Shown here piece after piece: positions 1 through 5,899 of a stretch of DNA of 9,702 nucleotides. The stretch spans positions 1 through 9,702 of the forward strand of contig PWVP01000064.1 of the NCBI GenBank assembly GCA_003561815.1. Direction: 5' to 3'. Position 1 is the first letter of the stretch, and each line of letters begins with the position of its first letter. Made by a program: the position numbers and the translations under genes. The notes below the pieces were generated by a model. It was not told the origin of the DNA. It was given only the letters and a program-made list of their open reading frames with translations, and ran no database searches. The stretch comes from Campylobacterota bacterium. Its GTDB lineage: Bacteria; Campylobacterota; Campylobacteria; Campylobacterales; SZUA-545.

Positions 1-1
1 G

Positions 2-181
2 ACCGATGCGCCCTATCTCACCCCCCATCCGCACCGTGGCACACGCAATGAGCCCGCCTACACGCAGCTGGTGGCCGATGCGCTGGCCGATAAGTTGGAG
101 ATGAGCGCGCAGGAGCTGGCCGCCCTTACCACGCAAAACGCGCTTGAGTGCTTTACCCGCTTGCAAGATAGGGTGCGGTAA
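2..181 (+). CDS. tatD: TatD family metal-dependent hydrolase, C-terminal fragment
   Basis: Only the last 59 residues are present; the 5' part lies outside the window. The fragment opens with TDAPYLTP, the end of the TatD ETDAP motif whose Asp is a metal ligand, followed by HPHRGTRNEP, another TatD signature. It ends with a helical tail containing TTQNALECF, the usual TatD ending (T..NA..lF). TatD proteins are cytoplasmic TIM-barrel metal-dependent hydrolases with reported 3'-5' exonuclease activity. The gene ends with TAA at 179-181, 46 bp before mltD, in the same order as Cj0644-Cj0645 of C. jejuni (recalled). Family assignment is firm. Substrate cannot be judged from this fragment. Confidence 0.9.
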   Translation, partial: TDAPYLTPHPHRGTRNEPAYTQLVADALADKLEMSAQELAALTTQNALECFTRLQDRVR

Positions 182-184
182 AAT
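179..184 (+). promoter_or_regulatory. candidate -10 box TAAAAT ahead of mltD
   Basis: TAAAAT overlaps the tatD stop codon and lies about 44 bp before the mltD start, in the only noticeably AT-rich stretch of the left half (about 179-205). Campylobacterota sigma-70 promoters often have a recognisable -10 but a poor -35. Here no good -35 sits 16-18 bp upstream; TTGCAA at 161-166 is too close. It could be chance, with tatD and mltD simply co-transcribed. Confidence 0.22.
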
Positions 185-227
185 CGCGCGCAATTTTAAC
201 TAAACGGCACAGAGAAGAGAGGTAAAC

Positions 228-1451
228 ATGGTACGAGTAGTGCTCGCTTTTCTGGTGATTTTAGGCGCTCTGCACGCGGCGCTTTATGAGCCTTTTGATG
301 ATAGCCGCGATCGGGCGGTGCTCGCCTCTTTGGATGTGGATGAGTCCTTTTTGCATGATCCCGATTTTCAGGCGATGAAGAACAACTACGCCGTCTATCG
401 ACAGGCGATGTTTCTGCGCATCCTCTCTGATGCCTATCTCTATCAACCGATGATTAAACAGATGATCGCCGATGCGGGCCTGCCCCCGGCACTGGTTTAT
501 ATGGCGATGGCGGAGTCGAGCTTTATGCCCCGCGCTTTCTCCAGCGCGCGGGCGGTGGGAATCTGGCAATTTATGCCCGCCACCGCTAAAAGATATGGGC
601 TGCGCGTCGATCTATATGTGGACGAACGGCGTGACCCGATTCGGGCGACGGAGGCGGCGATTGCCTACCTTAAGACCCTGCATCGGGAGTTTGACAACTG
701 GGCGCTGGCGGTGATGGCCTACAACTGCGGAGAGGGGCGTATGCGCCGCGCAATTCGCGAAGTGGGAAGCGATCGGCTCGAAGATCTGCTGCGGGTGATT
801 CCGGGGCAGCGGCGTCAGCCGCTTCCGGGCGAGACGCGGGAGTATCTGCGAAAGGTGCTGGCGATGGCCACACTGGCTGAGAGCGAGACACTGATGCTAA
901 GCAGCAACACCCCCCATCTGCTCAATCGCGGCTCCTCCTATCCGCTCACCACGGTGGAGGTGGGGCCGGGAACGACGCTTCAGGAGATTGCCCGGGCCAG
1001 CGGAGAGCGGGTAGAGACCATTCGTCGTCTCAACCCGAGCCTGCGTTATGACTTTCTGCCCCCCTATGGCCAGAGTCACCGGGTCTATGTCCCCTACGAG
1101 CGGGCCGCCCAGTTTCGGGCCAACTTCGCCGGCAAAAGCGCAGGGAGCACCTATATCGTCCACGAGGTGCAGTCAGGGGAGAATCTTGGCGCCATTGGTC
1201 GGCGCTACGGCGTTCCCTACAGTATGATTCAGGATTTTAACAACATGCGTAGCACGATTATTCGTCCGGGTCAGAGACTGGTGGTGCCGGTTTTGCGGCC
1301 CGAGATGGATGATGAGTATGTGGTTCAAAGGGGCGACTCCCTCTCCACGATTGCGCGCAGGTTTAACACATCAGTGGAGCAGCTGAAAAATGCAAACAAC
1401 CTTCAGCACAATACGATCTTTGCGGGGGATCGGCTTATTATCCGCCGTTAG
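228..1451 (+). CDS. mltD: MltD-like membrane-associated or periplasmic lytic murein transglycosylase with C-terminal LysM repeats
   Basis: Likely cleaves the MurNAc-GlcNAc bond of peptidoglycan in the periplasm, leaving 1,6-anhydroMurNAc ends. The 407-residue protein begins with a hydrophobic signal segment (about residues 3-19). An SLT/MltD catalytic domain follows (about 77-190): catalytic Glu96 in MAESSF, then GIWQFMPATA (111-120) and AYNCGEG (164-170). The C-terminal half carries two clear LysM modules (about 307-354 and 363-407, the latter with VVQRGDSLSTIARRF) and a more divergent LysM-like stretch at about 239-292. E. coli MltD is a lipoprotein, but no lipobox Cys is present here, so the protein is probably secreted or held by an uncleaved signal. 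ATG 228 follows AGAGG at 218-222 with a 5-nt spacer. The 3' end overlaps rlpA by 62 nt. The assignment matches the Cj0645 position recalled from C. jejuni. Confidence 0.9.
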   Translation: MVRVVLAFLVILGALHAALYEPFDDSRDRAVLASLDVDESFLHDPDFQAMKNNYAVYRQAMFLRILSDAYLYQPMIKQMIADAGLPPALVYMAMAESSFMPRAFSSARAVGIWQFMPATAKRYGLRVDLYVDERRDPIRATEAAIAYLKTLHREFDNWALAVMAYNCGEGRMRRAIREVGSDRLEDLLRVIPGQRRQPLPGETREYLRKVLAMATLAESETLMLSSNTPHLLNRGSSYPLTTVEVGPGTTLQEIARASGERVETIRRLNPSLRYDFLPPYGQSHRVYVPYERAAQFRANFAGKSAGSTYIVHEVQSGENLGAIGRRYGVPYSMIQDFNNMRSTIIRPGQRLVVPVLRPEMDDEYVVQRGDSLSTIARRFNTSVEQLKNANNLQHNTIFAGDRLIIRR

Positions 1452-2358
1452 CCTTCTGCTCTTTAGCGGCTGTAGCACCAAGCATCAGCAGAGTGCCAGT
1501 GTGGGCGGCTACTACCCCAGTCACCACACGGGTGGCACCTATCAGCCCGGTCGTGCCGGCGGGCGGTTTGGCTCGACGATGCCCCGGATGGTTCAAGGAA
1601 GCGAGGCGATGCATCGGGCGACGCTGCGCCCCTACACCGTCTTTGGCGAGCGGTACTACCCGCGTATCGTGCCGCTAGGGACCGTCGAGCAGGGGATCGC
1701 CAGCTGGTATGGGCCAGACTTTCACGGCAAAAAGACCTCCAACGGTGAGATCTACGATATGTACGCACCGGGAACTGCCGCACATAAAACCTTGCCGATG
1801 AACACCATCGTGCGGGTGACCCATGCTGAGACCGGCGAGCAGGTGACCGTGCGGATCAACGATCGCGGCCCCTTTGTCGAGGGGCGGATTATCGATCTCT
1901 CCTACACCGCCGGTAAGCGGTTGGGGCTGGATGTGAGCGGGATTGCACCGGTGAAGCTGGAGGTGCTGCAGTACGATGATCACATCATGGCCCAAAACCC
2001 CGGTGGCCGTGCGCCGGCTCGCACCCGTCAGGCGAGTCGATCGGGCTCAGGGGGCAGTAGCGCCTCTGTCCAGTCCACCGCTAGCATCACCCCGCTCGCT
2101 CCTGCGCCGGTGGAGCGCTCCCGATCGGGTGGCTATGCGCTTCAGATCGGCGCCTTTAGAAGCTCTGACGGGGCTTCGGCGCTGGCTAGAGAGAGCGAAG
2201 GGCGCTTTGCAGGTCAGCGGGTGCTGATCCGTGCCGGAGAGTCCGGCGGGGAGCCGATTCACCGGGTTTTTCTAGGGGATTTTGAGAGCCGCGATGAGGC
2301 GGATCGCTTTATGCGTCAGGAGGGGATCAGTAACGCCGTCGTGGTCAACCCATCCTGA
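1390..2358 (+). CDS. rlpA: RlpA septal lipoprotein / lytic transglycosylase with SPOR domain
   Basis: RlpA is an outer-membrane lipoprotein; in Pseudomonas aeruginosa it is a lytic transglycosylase acting on glycan stripped of stem peptides. The 322-residue product has a lipoprotein signal with lipobox LFSGC (Cys28). The double-psi beta-barrel (about 100-195) contains GIASWYG, SNGEIYDMY, AAHKTLP and INDRGPF. Glu120, His132 and Asp158 match the P. aeruginosa catalytic triad (E120, H131, D157), so it looks active. A Gly/Ser/Arg/Pro-rich linker leads to a SPOR domain (about 247-320, beginning GYALQIGAF) that binds denuded septal glycan. ATG 1390 has GGAG at 1376-1379, 10 nt upstream, but lies 62 nt inside mltD. 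In-frame TTG 1420 would give a shorter classical lipoprotein signal (18 residues to Cys) but lacks a visible ribosome site. The stop lies 22 bp before the PAS gene. Confidence 0.9.
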   Translation: MQTTFSTIRSLRGIGLLSAVSLLLFSGCSTKHQQSASVGGYYPSHHTGGTYQPGRAGGRFGSTMPRMVQGSEAMHRATLRPYTVFGERYYPRIVPLGTVEQGIASWYGPDFHGKKTSNGEIYDMYAPGTAAHKTLPMNTIVRVTHAETGEQVTVRINDRGPFVEGRIIDLSYTAGKRLGLDVSGIAPVKLEVLQYDDHIMAQNPGGRAPARTRQASRSGSGGSSASVQSTASITPLAPAPVERSRSGGYALQIGAFRSSDGASALARESEGRFAGQRVLIRAGESGGEPIHRVFLGDFESRDEADRFMRQEGISNAVVVNPS

Positions 2359-2368
2359 TAGCCGCCGT

Positions 2369-2375
2369 AAAGGAG
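2369..2375 (+). promoter_or_regulatory. strong ribosome binding site for the PAS gene
   Basis: AAAGGAG lies 5 nt before ATG 2381, in the short gap after the rlpA stop. It is among the best Shine-Dalgarno sequences in the window and decides the start at 2381 over the in-frame ATG at 2282 inside rlpA. Confidence 0.75.
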
Positions 2376-2380
2376 TGTCG

Positions 2381-2866
2381 ATGGCCGTAGAGAAGAGTTT
2401 TAGCGCCGATGATTTGATTGTCTCCAAGACCGACACCCGCGGGGTGATCACCTACGGAAACGAGCTTTTTATCCAGATGTCGGGCTACAGTGAAGAGGAG
2501 CTGCTGGGTGCCCCGCACAATCTGATTCGCCACCCGGATATGCCCCGGGCGGTCTTTAAGCTGCTGTGGGAGACGCTGGCGACCCGCCAGGAGGTGTTTG
2601 CCTATGTCAAAAACCTCGCGCGCGATGGCAGCTTCTACTGGGTGCTGGCCAATGTCACCCCCTCCTACGATCTCAAAGGGGAGGTGATCGGGTACCACTC
2701 GGTTCGGCGCAAGCCCGATGCAGAGGCGCTCAAGAGCGTTAAGCCGCTCTATAAACAGATGATAGAGGCTGAGCAGAGCGGCGGCGTGGAGGCCGGCACC
2801 AAAGTGCTCACCGATCTGCTGCAAACGAAAGGGGTGAGCTATGAAGAGTTTATACTTTCACTATAA
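2381..2866 (+). CDS. cetB: CetB/Aer-like single-PAS-domain redox (energy taxis) sensor
   Basis: A 161-residue soluble protein consisting almost entirely of one PAS domain, about the size of C. jejuni CetB. It carries the Aer-type flavin pocket signature: SGYSEEEL (34-41), HNLIRHPDMP (46-55) and Trp63, then YVKNLARDGSFYWV and GYHSVRRKPD. Arg50, His51, Asp53 and Trp63 correspond to E. coli Aer residues R57, H58, D60 and W70; R57, H58 and D60 are implicated in FAD binding. It has no membrane segment and no signalling domain, so it must act through a partner. The obvious one is the receptor encoded immediately downstream, overlapping by 26 nt. In C. jejuni, CetB (PAS) and CetA (membrane receptor) form a bipartite energy-taxis sensor. 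FAD binding and CetB identity are inferred from motifs and pairing; Campylobacterota often carry several such PAS proteins. Confidence 0.8.
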   Translation: MAVEKSFSADDLIVSKTDTRGVITYGNELFIQMSGYSEEELLGAPHNLIRHPDMPRAVFKLLWETLATRQEVFAYVKNLARDGSFYWVLANVTPSYDLKGEVIGYHSVRRKPDAEALKSVKPLYKQMIEAEQSGGVEAGTKVLTDLLQTKGVSYEEFILSL

Positions 2867-4286
2867 GATCGCCCTGGTGGTGGGCACCATTATGGCGGTC
2901 TCCTTTCTGGCGGGTCTGGGGATCTATCTGAGTAATCACTTCTGGGCGATTGCGCTGATAGCCGGGGCGATTAACCTCTCTTTGGGGCTTTGGCTGATGA
3001 ACTATGTGGGGCGTCTGGAGCGCACTATCCATCAGGCGACCGATGTGGCCCAGAAGGTCTCCCGCGGTGAGTTTGAGTTTCGCATCACCCGCATCCCCGA
3101 TGTCCCCATCTACCGTGATCTGTTTTGGGGGATCAACAACATGCTCGATCAGCTCGAGGCCTTTATGCGGGAGGTGCGCACCTCTGTGGAGTACTCCCAC
3201 CAGCAGAAGTTCTTCCGTAAGATTCTGCCCAAGGGGCTCAAGGGGGCCTTTGCGGTCAATGCGGGGGATATCAATATCGCCATTGATGCCATGCGTAGCA
3301 ACGATGAGTTTAACCGTCAGAACGCCCTCTCAAGGGAGCTCTCGCGCCTGAGCTCTGCGCAGCTTAACGGCGGTCTGAAAACCATCGAAGAGGCGCTGCG
3401 CGTCGATATGGGGTGCATTGAACAGATGGCCTCAGAGATGGATGCGATCGCCACAGACTCAGGTGAGGGGCGTCAGCGCATCGGGCAGGTGGCCGATGAG
3501 ATTGTGCGTCTAAGCGAGCTGGTCAGCCGGAGCAATGAGACCATCGAGCAGTTTGCCCGCCAGGCTGAGGAGGTGCGATCGGTGGTGGGGCTGATTACCG
3601 ATATCGCCGATCAGACCAATCTGCTCGCGCTCAATGCCGCCATCGAGGCGGCTAGAGCGGGGGAGCACGGACGGGGCTTTGCGGTGGTGGCCGATGAGGT
3701 GCGCAAACTGGCTGAGCGAACCCAGAAGGCGACAGCGGAGATTGCCATCTCGATCCAGACGATGCACCAGCAGATGGGGGAGATTCAGGATAACACCGCA
3801 TCGGTTGACGCGCTGGCCACCAGCAGCGAAGGGAGTGTTTCGGATCTCAAATCGGTCTTTGTCCGCTTTAGCGATCAGGCCGATCGGCTGGCTCAGGAGG
3901 GGGATCAGATGCGTCGAAACCTCTTTATGACCCTCTATAAAATCGAGCATATTGTCTTCAAGTCCAACGCCTACATTGCGGTCAATGCCACCGACGAGCC
4001 CGAGCACGCCCAAAGCCTCCTCTCCAAGGAGGCGCGCTATGATGAGGCGGCAGAGTACTTTGGCCAAAACCCCGCCTTTAGCCGCCTGCGATCGGCCGAT
4101 GATGCGGTACACCGCTATGTCAAGGAGGCGGTCGCGTGCGTTCCTGACAAGCGTTGCCTGGAGGCCAAAGATACGATCGTCGCCAACTTTGAGGCGATGG
4201 AGGAGCAGAGTGCGGCACTCTTTAGGGTGATGGATGAGATGTTGGCCGCCACAGCCCAAACCAGCGAAAAGAGAGATGATGCCTAA
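2841..4286 (+). CDS. cetA: CetA-like methyl-accepting chemotaxis protein, no periplasmic domain, CZB-like C-terminus
   Basis: A 481-residue chemoreceptor. Two membrane helices (about 8-30 and 34-54) are separated by only a few residues, so there is no periplasmic ligand domain. A HAMP-like region follows (about 55-107), then a linker and a long signalling coiled coil. The hairpin tip is near perfect: DQTNLLALNAAIEAARAGE (257-275) and GRGFAVVADEVRKLAERT (277-294), the CheA/CheW contact region. The C-terminus (about 361-435, MTLYKIEHIVFKSNAY onward) resembles a chemoreceptor zinc-binding (CZB) domain, but the Cys motif is missing and only His370 and His424 of the ligand set remain. ATG 2841 follows GGGGTGAG and lies within the last codons of the PAS gene, arguing for translational coupling. 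Likely role: relays the redox state sensed by the PAS partner to the flagellar motor. The cetA name rests on architecture and pairing, not on a database match. Confidence 0.82.
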   Translation: MKSLYFHYKIALVVGTIMAVSFLAGLGIYLSNHFWAIALIAGAINLSLGLWLMNYVGRLERTIHQATDVAQKVSRGEFEFRITRIPDVPIYRDLFWGINNMLDQLEAFMREVRTSVEYSHQQKFFRKILPKGLKGAFAVNAGDINIAIDAMRSNDEFNRQNALSRELSRLSSAQLNGGLKTIEEALRVDMGCIEQMASEMDAIATDSGEGRQRIGQVADEIVRLSELVSRSNETIEQFARQAEEVRSVVGLITDIADQTNLLALNAAIEAARAGEHGRGFAVVADEVRKLAERTQKATAEIAISIQTMHQQMGEIQDNTASVDALATSSEGSVSDLKSVFVRFSDQADRLAQEGDQMRRNLFMTLYKIEHIVFKSNAYIAVNATDEPEHAQSLLSKEARYDEAAEYFGQNPAFSRLRSADDAVHRYVKEAVACVPDKRCLEAKDTIVANFEAMEEQSAALFRVMDEMLAATAQTSEKRDDA

Positions 4287-4863
4287 ACCCGTTGAGATTG
4301 CACGCCAGACCAAAGAGACCGAGATTAAGCTAAAGCTCACCCTGAAGGGGAGCGGCGAAGCCTCTATCCAGAGCGGGATCGGCTTTTTTGATCATATGCT
4401 CGAGGCGCTCTGTAAACACGCGCTGATGGATCTGAGCCTCACCTGCCGGGGGGATCTGCATGTCGATGGCCACCATACGGTTGAGGATGTGGGGATTGTG
4501 CTGGGTCAGGCGCTTAAAGAGGCGATCTTTCCTGTCGGGGCGATTGAGCGTTTTGGCGATCGGATTGTGGTGCTCGATGAGGCGGCGGTACAGGTGGCGC
4601 TGGATATCAGCAACCGCCCCTATCTGCACTTTGGGCCGGAGCTTTCAGGGAGCGTAGGCGGCTTCGATGCGGAGCTGGCCGAGGAGTTTTTCCGTGCGCT
4701 CACGACACAGGCGGGATTGAGCTGTCATATCACCCTGCTGCGGGGTCGAAATCTCCACCACATTCTGGAGGCGATGTTTAAAGCCTTTGCCGTCGCGCTG
4801 CGCACCGCGCTGAGCCACAACCCCCGCATGAGCAGCACACCGAGCACCAAAGGTGTCCTCTAG
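4276..4863 (+). CDS. hisB: imidazoleglycerol-phosphate dehydratase, monofunctional
   Basis: Catalyses imidazole glycerol phosphate to imidazole acetol phosphate in histidine synthesis, in the cytoplasm; a Mn-dependent multimer in known homologues. The 195-residue protein is the dehydratase alone, without the phosphatase domain fused in E. coli HisB. Family motifs are complete: GIGFFDHMLEAL (34-45), DGHHTVEDVG (64-73, with His66/His67/Glu70) and RGRNLHHILEAMFKA (with His161/His162/Glu165), two HHxxE metal-binding sets. It ends with the typical PSTKGVL. Two adjacent in-frame ATGs (4276 and 4279) both overlap the end of the receptor gene, by 11 or 8 nt; the ribosome site is only a weak purine run (AAAAGAGAG). 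A start at 4234 would add a Pro-rich tail foreign to the family. No other histidine gene is nearby, so its place in an envelope operon reflects inherited gene order rather than pathway grouping. Confidence 0.95.
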   Translation: MMPKPVEIARQTKETEIKLKLTLKGSGEASIQSGIGFFDHMLEALCKHALMDLSLTCRGDLHVDGHHTVEDVGIVLGQALKEAIFPVGAIERFGDRIVVLDEAAVQVALDISNRPYLHFGPELSGSVGGFDAELAEEFFRALTTQAGLSCHITLLRGRNLHHILEAMFKAFAVALRTALSHNPRMSSTPSTKGVL

Positions 4864-5388
4864 GTGGCCACGCGGGTCTATCTCTTCTTCTTTGCCCTTC
4901 TGGTGGCGATCGTCCTCTCTGCGTGGCTTTTAGAGCCCCATTCGCGCGAAGGGGAGGTGGCTACCCGTGCGGCCCAGGTGGAGTTTGACCGCTACCACTA
5001 CTATGAGATCACCCCCCAGGGGGTCGATCGCCTTCTGCTCGCGGATAAGGGGTGGCACTACGGCACCCATGAGGAGCTGAAGATGCCGATCTTTATCCAG
5101 CGGGGCGAGGGCTTTACCGAGGGACTCAGCGGCCTACGGGCGATCTGGCGAAACGAGGAGCTCGATGTGATCGGAGAGGTTCTCTACTGGCACAGCGAGG
5201 GGTATAACTTGTTCACAGAGCGGGCCGTGTATAATGATCGTGATGAGACGATACGGGGTCGCGGCCCCTTTACCTTCCAGTGGTCTGGCGGGCAGATGCA
5301 GGGGTATGACTTTATCGCCGATGGCCCAAAAGCGCAGCTTCAGGCGCGTGATGTGCAGGCTGTGCTGCAGCTTGACCAAATCGATTAG
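4864..5388 (+). CDS. lptC: LptC, LPS export bitopic membrane protein
   Basis: LptC docks on the LptB2FG transporter in the inner membrane and passes lipopolysaccharide to LptA. The 174-residue product has one N-terminal membrane helix (about 4-23) and a periplasmic beta-rich domain, with the LptC/YrbK pattern of alternating strands (DRYHYYEITPQGVDRLLLAD, then VLYWHSEGYNLFTERAVYND, then GPFTFQWSGGQMQGYDF). It is slightly shorter than E. coli LptC (191). The start is GTG 4864, directly after the hisB TAG with no spacer; AAAGGTG at 4849-4855 lies 8 nt upstream, inside hisB. The domain alone is poorly conserved, but position between hisB and lptA and the single-helix architecture make the call solid. 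The usual neighbour kdsC is not here. Confidence 0.85.
   Translation: MATRVYLFFFALLVAIVLSAWLLEPHSREGEVATRAAQVEFDRYHYYEITPQGVDRLLLADKGWHYGTHEELKMPIFIQRGEGFTEGLSGLRAIWRNEELDVIGEVLYWHSEGYNLFTERAVYNDRDETIRGRGPFTFQWSGGQMQGYDFIADGPKAQLQARDVQAVLQLDQID
5209..5235 (+). promoter_or_regulatory. candidate internal sigma-70 promoter within lptC
   Basis: A perfect TATAAT (5230-5235) is preceded by TTGTTC (5209-5214) with a 15-bp spacer, shorter than the ideal 17. In such GC-rich coding DNA this is the best -10 match I noticed. It would direct transcription into lptA and engB about 170 bp downstream. It also simply encodes Val-Tyr-Asn in LptC, so it may be fortuitous. Confidence 0.25.
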
Positions 5389-5393
5389 AACTT

Positions 5394-5399
5394 AAAGGA
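5394..5399 (+). promoter_or_regulatory. ribosome binding site fixing the GTG start of lptA
   Basis: AAAGGA sits in the 16-bp gap between lptC and lptA, 5 nt before GTG 5405. It supports a GTG start where no ATG precedes the signal peptide. Confidence 0.65.
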
Positions 5400-5404
5400 T
5401 TTTT

Positions 5405-5899
5405 GTGCGCTTTGTCTGGTTTCTGATGATCGCCGCTTCGGTACTGATCGCCTCTGAGCAGGTGGAGGTGGTCGCCCAGAACTTTCAGGTGGATGAGAAG
5501 CAGGGGCGAACCACTTTCCAGGGCTCCGTGGTGATCACCCGTGGCGTGGATGTGATGAAAGCCGATGAGATTGTGGTGCACGCCACCCCTGAGCGCGATG
5601 TGCGGCTCTTTGAGGCGATGGGTAACACCTGGTTTGATATCACCACCGAAGATGGCCACAACTTCCGGGGCAAAGCCGATGAGCTCACCTATGTGCCCGA
5701 GACCGGCCTTTATACGCTGATAGGTAACGCCTGGGTGGAGGATGTGACCAATGTGCGCCAGATCAGCGGCGATCGGATTGTGCTCAACGAGCTGACCAAG
5801 ATCGCCGATGTGGTGGGGCGTGAGCAGGAGCCGGTGAAGGTGATCTTTACCATCCAGGAGCGTAGCGAAGGGGCGGATCAAAATGGCTCAGGTTCTTAA
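5405..5899 (+). CDS. lptA: LptA (OstA-like), periplasmic LPS transport protein
   Basis: LptA oligomers form the periplasmic bridge along which lipopolysaccharide moves from LptC to LptD. The 164-residue precursor has a signal peptide (about 1-17, hydrophobic FVWFLMIAASVLIA), probably cut near Ser17. An OstA-N beta-jellyroll domain follows, with the family pattern: AQNFQVDEKQGRTTFQGSVV, then RGVDVMKADEIVVHAT, and repeated strands such as NFRGKADELTYVPETGLYTL and QISGDRIVLN. It is somewhat shorter than E. coli LptA (185). The start is GTG 5405, supported by AAAGGA just upstream. The end overlaps engB by 17 nt. LptB, the ATPase encoded after lptA in E. coli, is not in the window. Confidence 0.9.
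   Translation: MRFVWFLMIAASVLIASEQVEVVAQNFQVDEKQGRTTFQGSVVITRGVDVMKADEIVVHATPERDVRLFEAMGNTWFDITTEDGHNFRGKADELTYVPETGLYTLIGNAWVEDVTNVRQISGDRIVLNELTKIADVVGREQEPVKVIFTIQERSEGADQNGSGS

Noticed and set aside
179..202. AT/GC palindromic stretch AAAATCGCGCGCAATTTT read as a tatD terminator
   Set aside because: The stem would be mainly five A-T pairs, too weak, and there is no proper GC stem followed by a T-run.
2282..2380. Extended start for the PAS gene inside rlpA
   Set aside because: The added 33 residues are Arg/Ser-rich and translate the rlpA SPOR region out of frame; AAAGGAG directly before ATG 2381 marks the real start.
4234..4275. Extended start for hisB
   Set aside because: The extra residues (Pro/Lys-rich) come from the receptor's tail read in another frame and are foreign to HisB; ATGs at 4276 and 4279 fit family length.
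3510..4340. Long minus-strand open frame (276 codons) opposite the chemoreceptor gene
   Set aside because: It is a shadow of the coiled-coil coding sequence: no recognisable family, low-complexity His/Leu/Ile/Gly composition, and the + strand product has complete receptor motifs.
5312..5881. Minus-strand open frame (189 codons) opposite lptA
   Set aside because: His-rich antisense composition without a domain; the + strand encodes a clear OstA-type protein with signal peptide and ribosome site.
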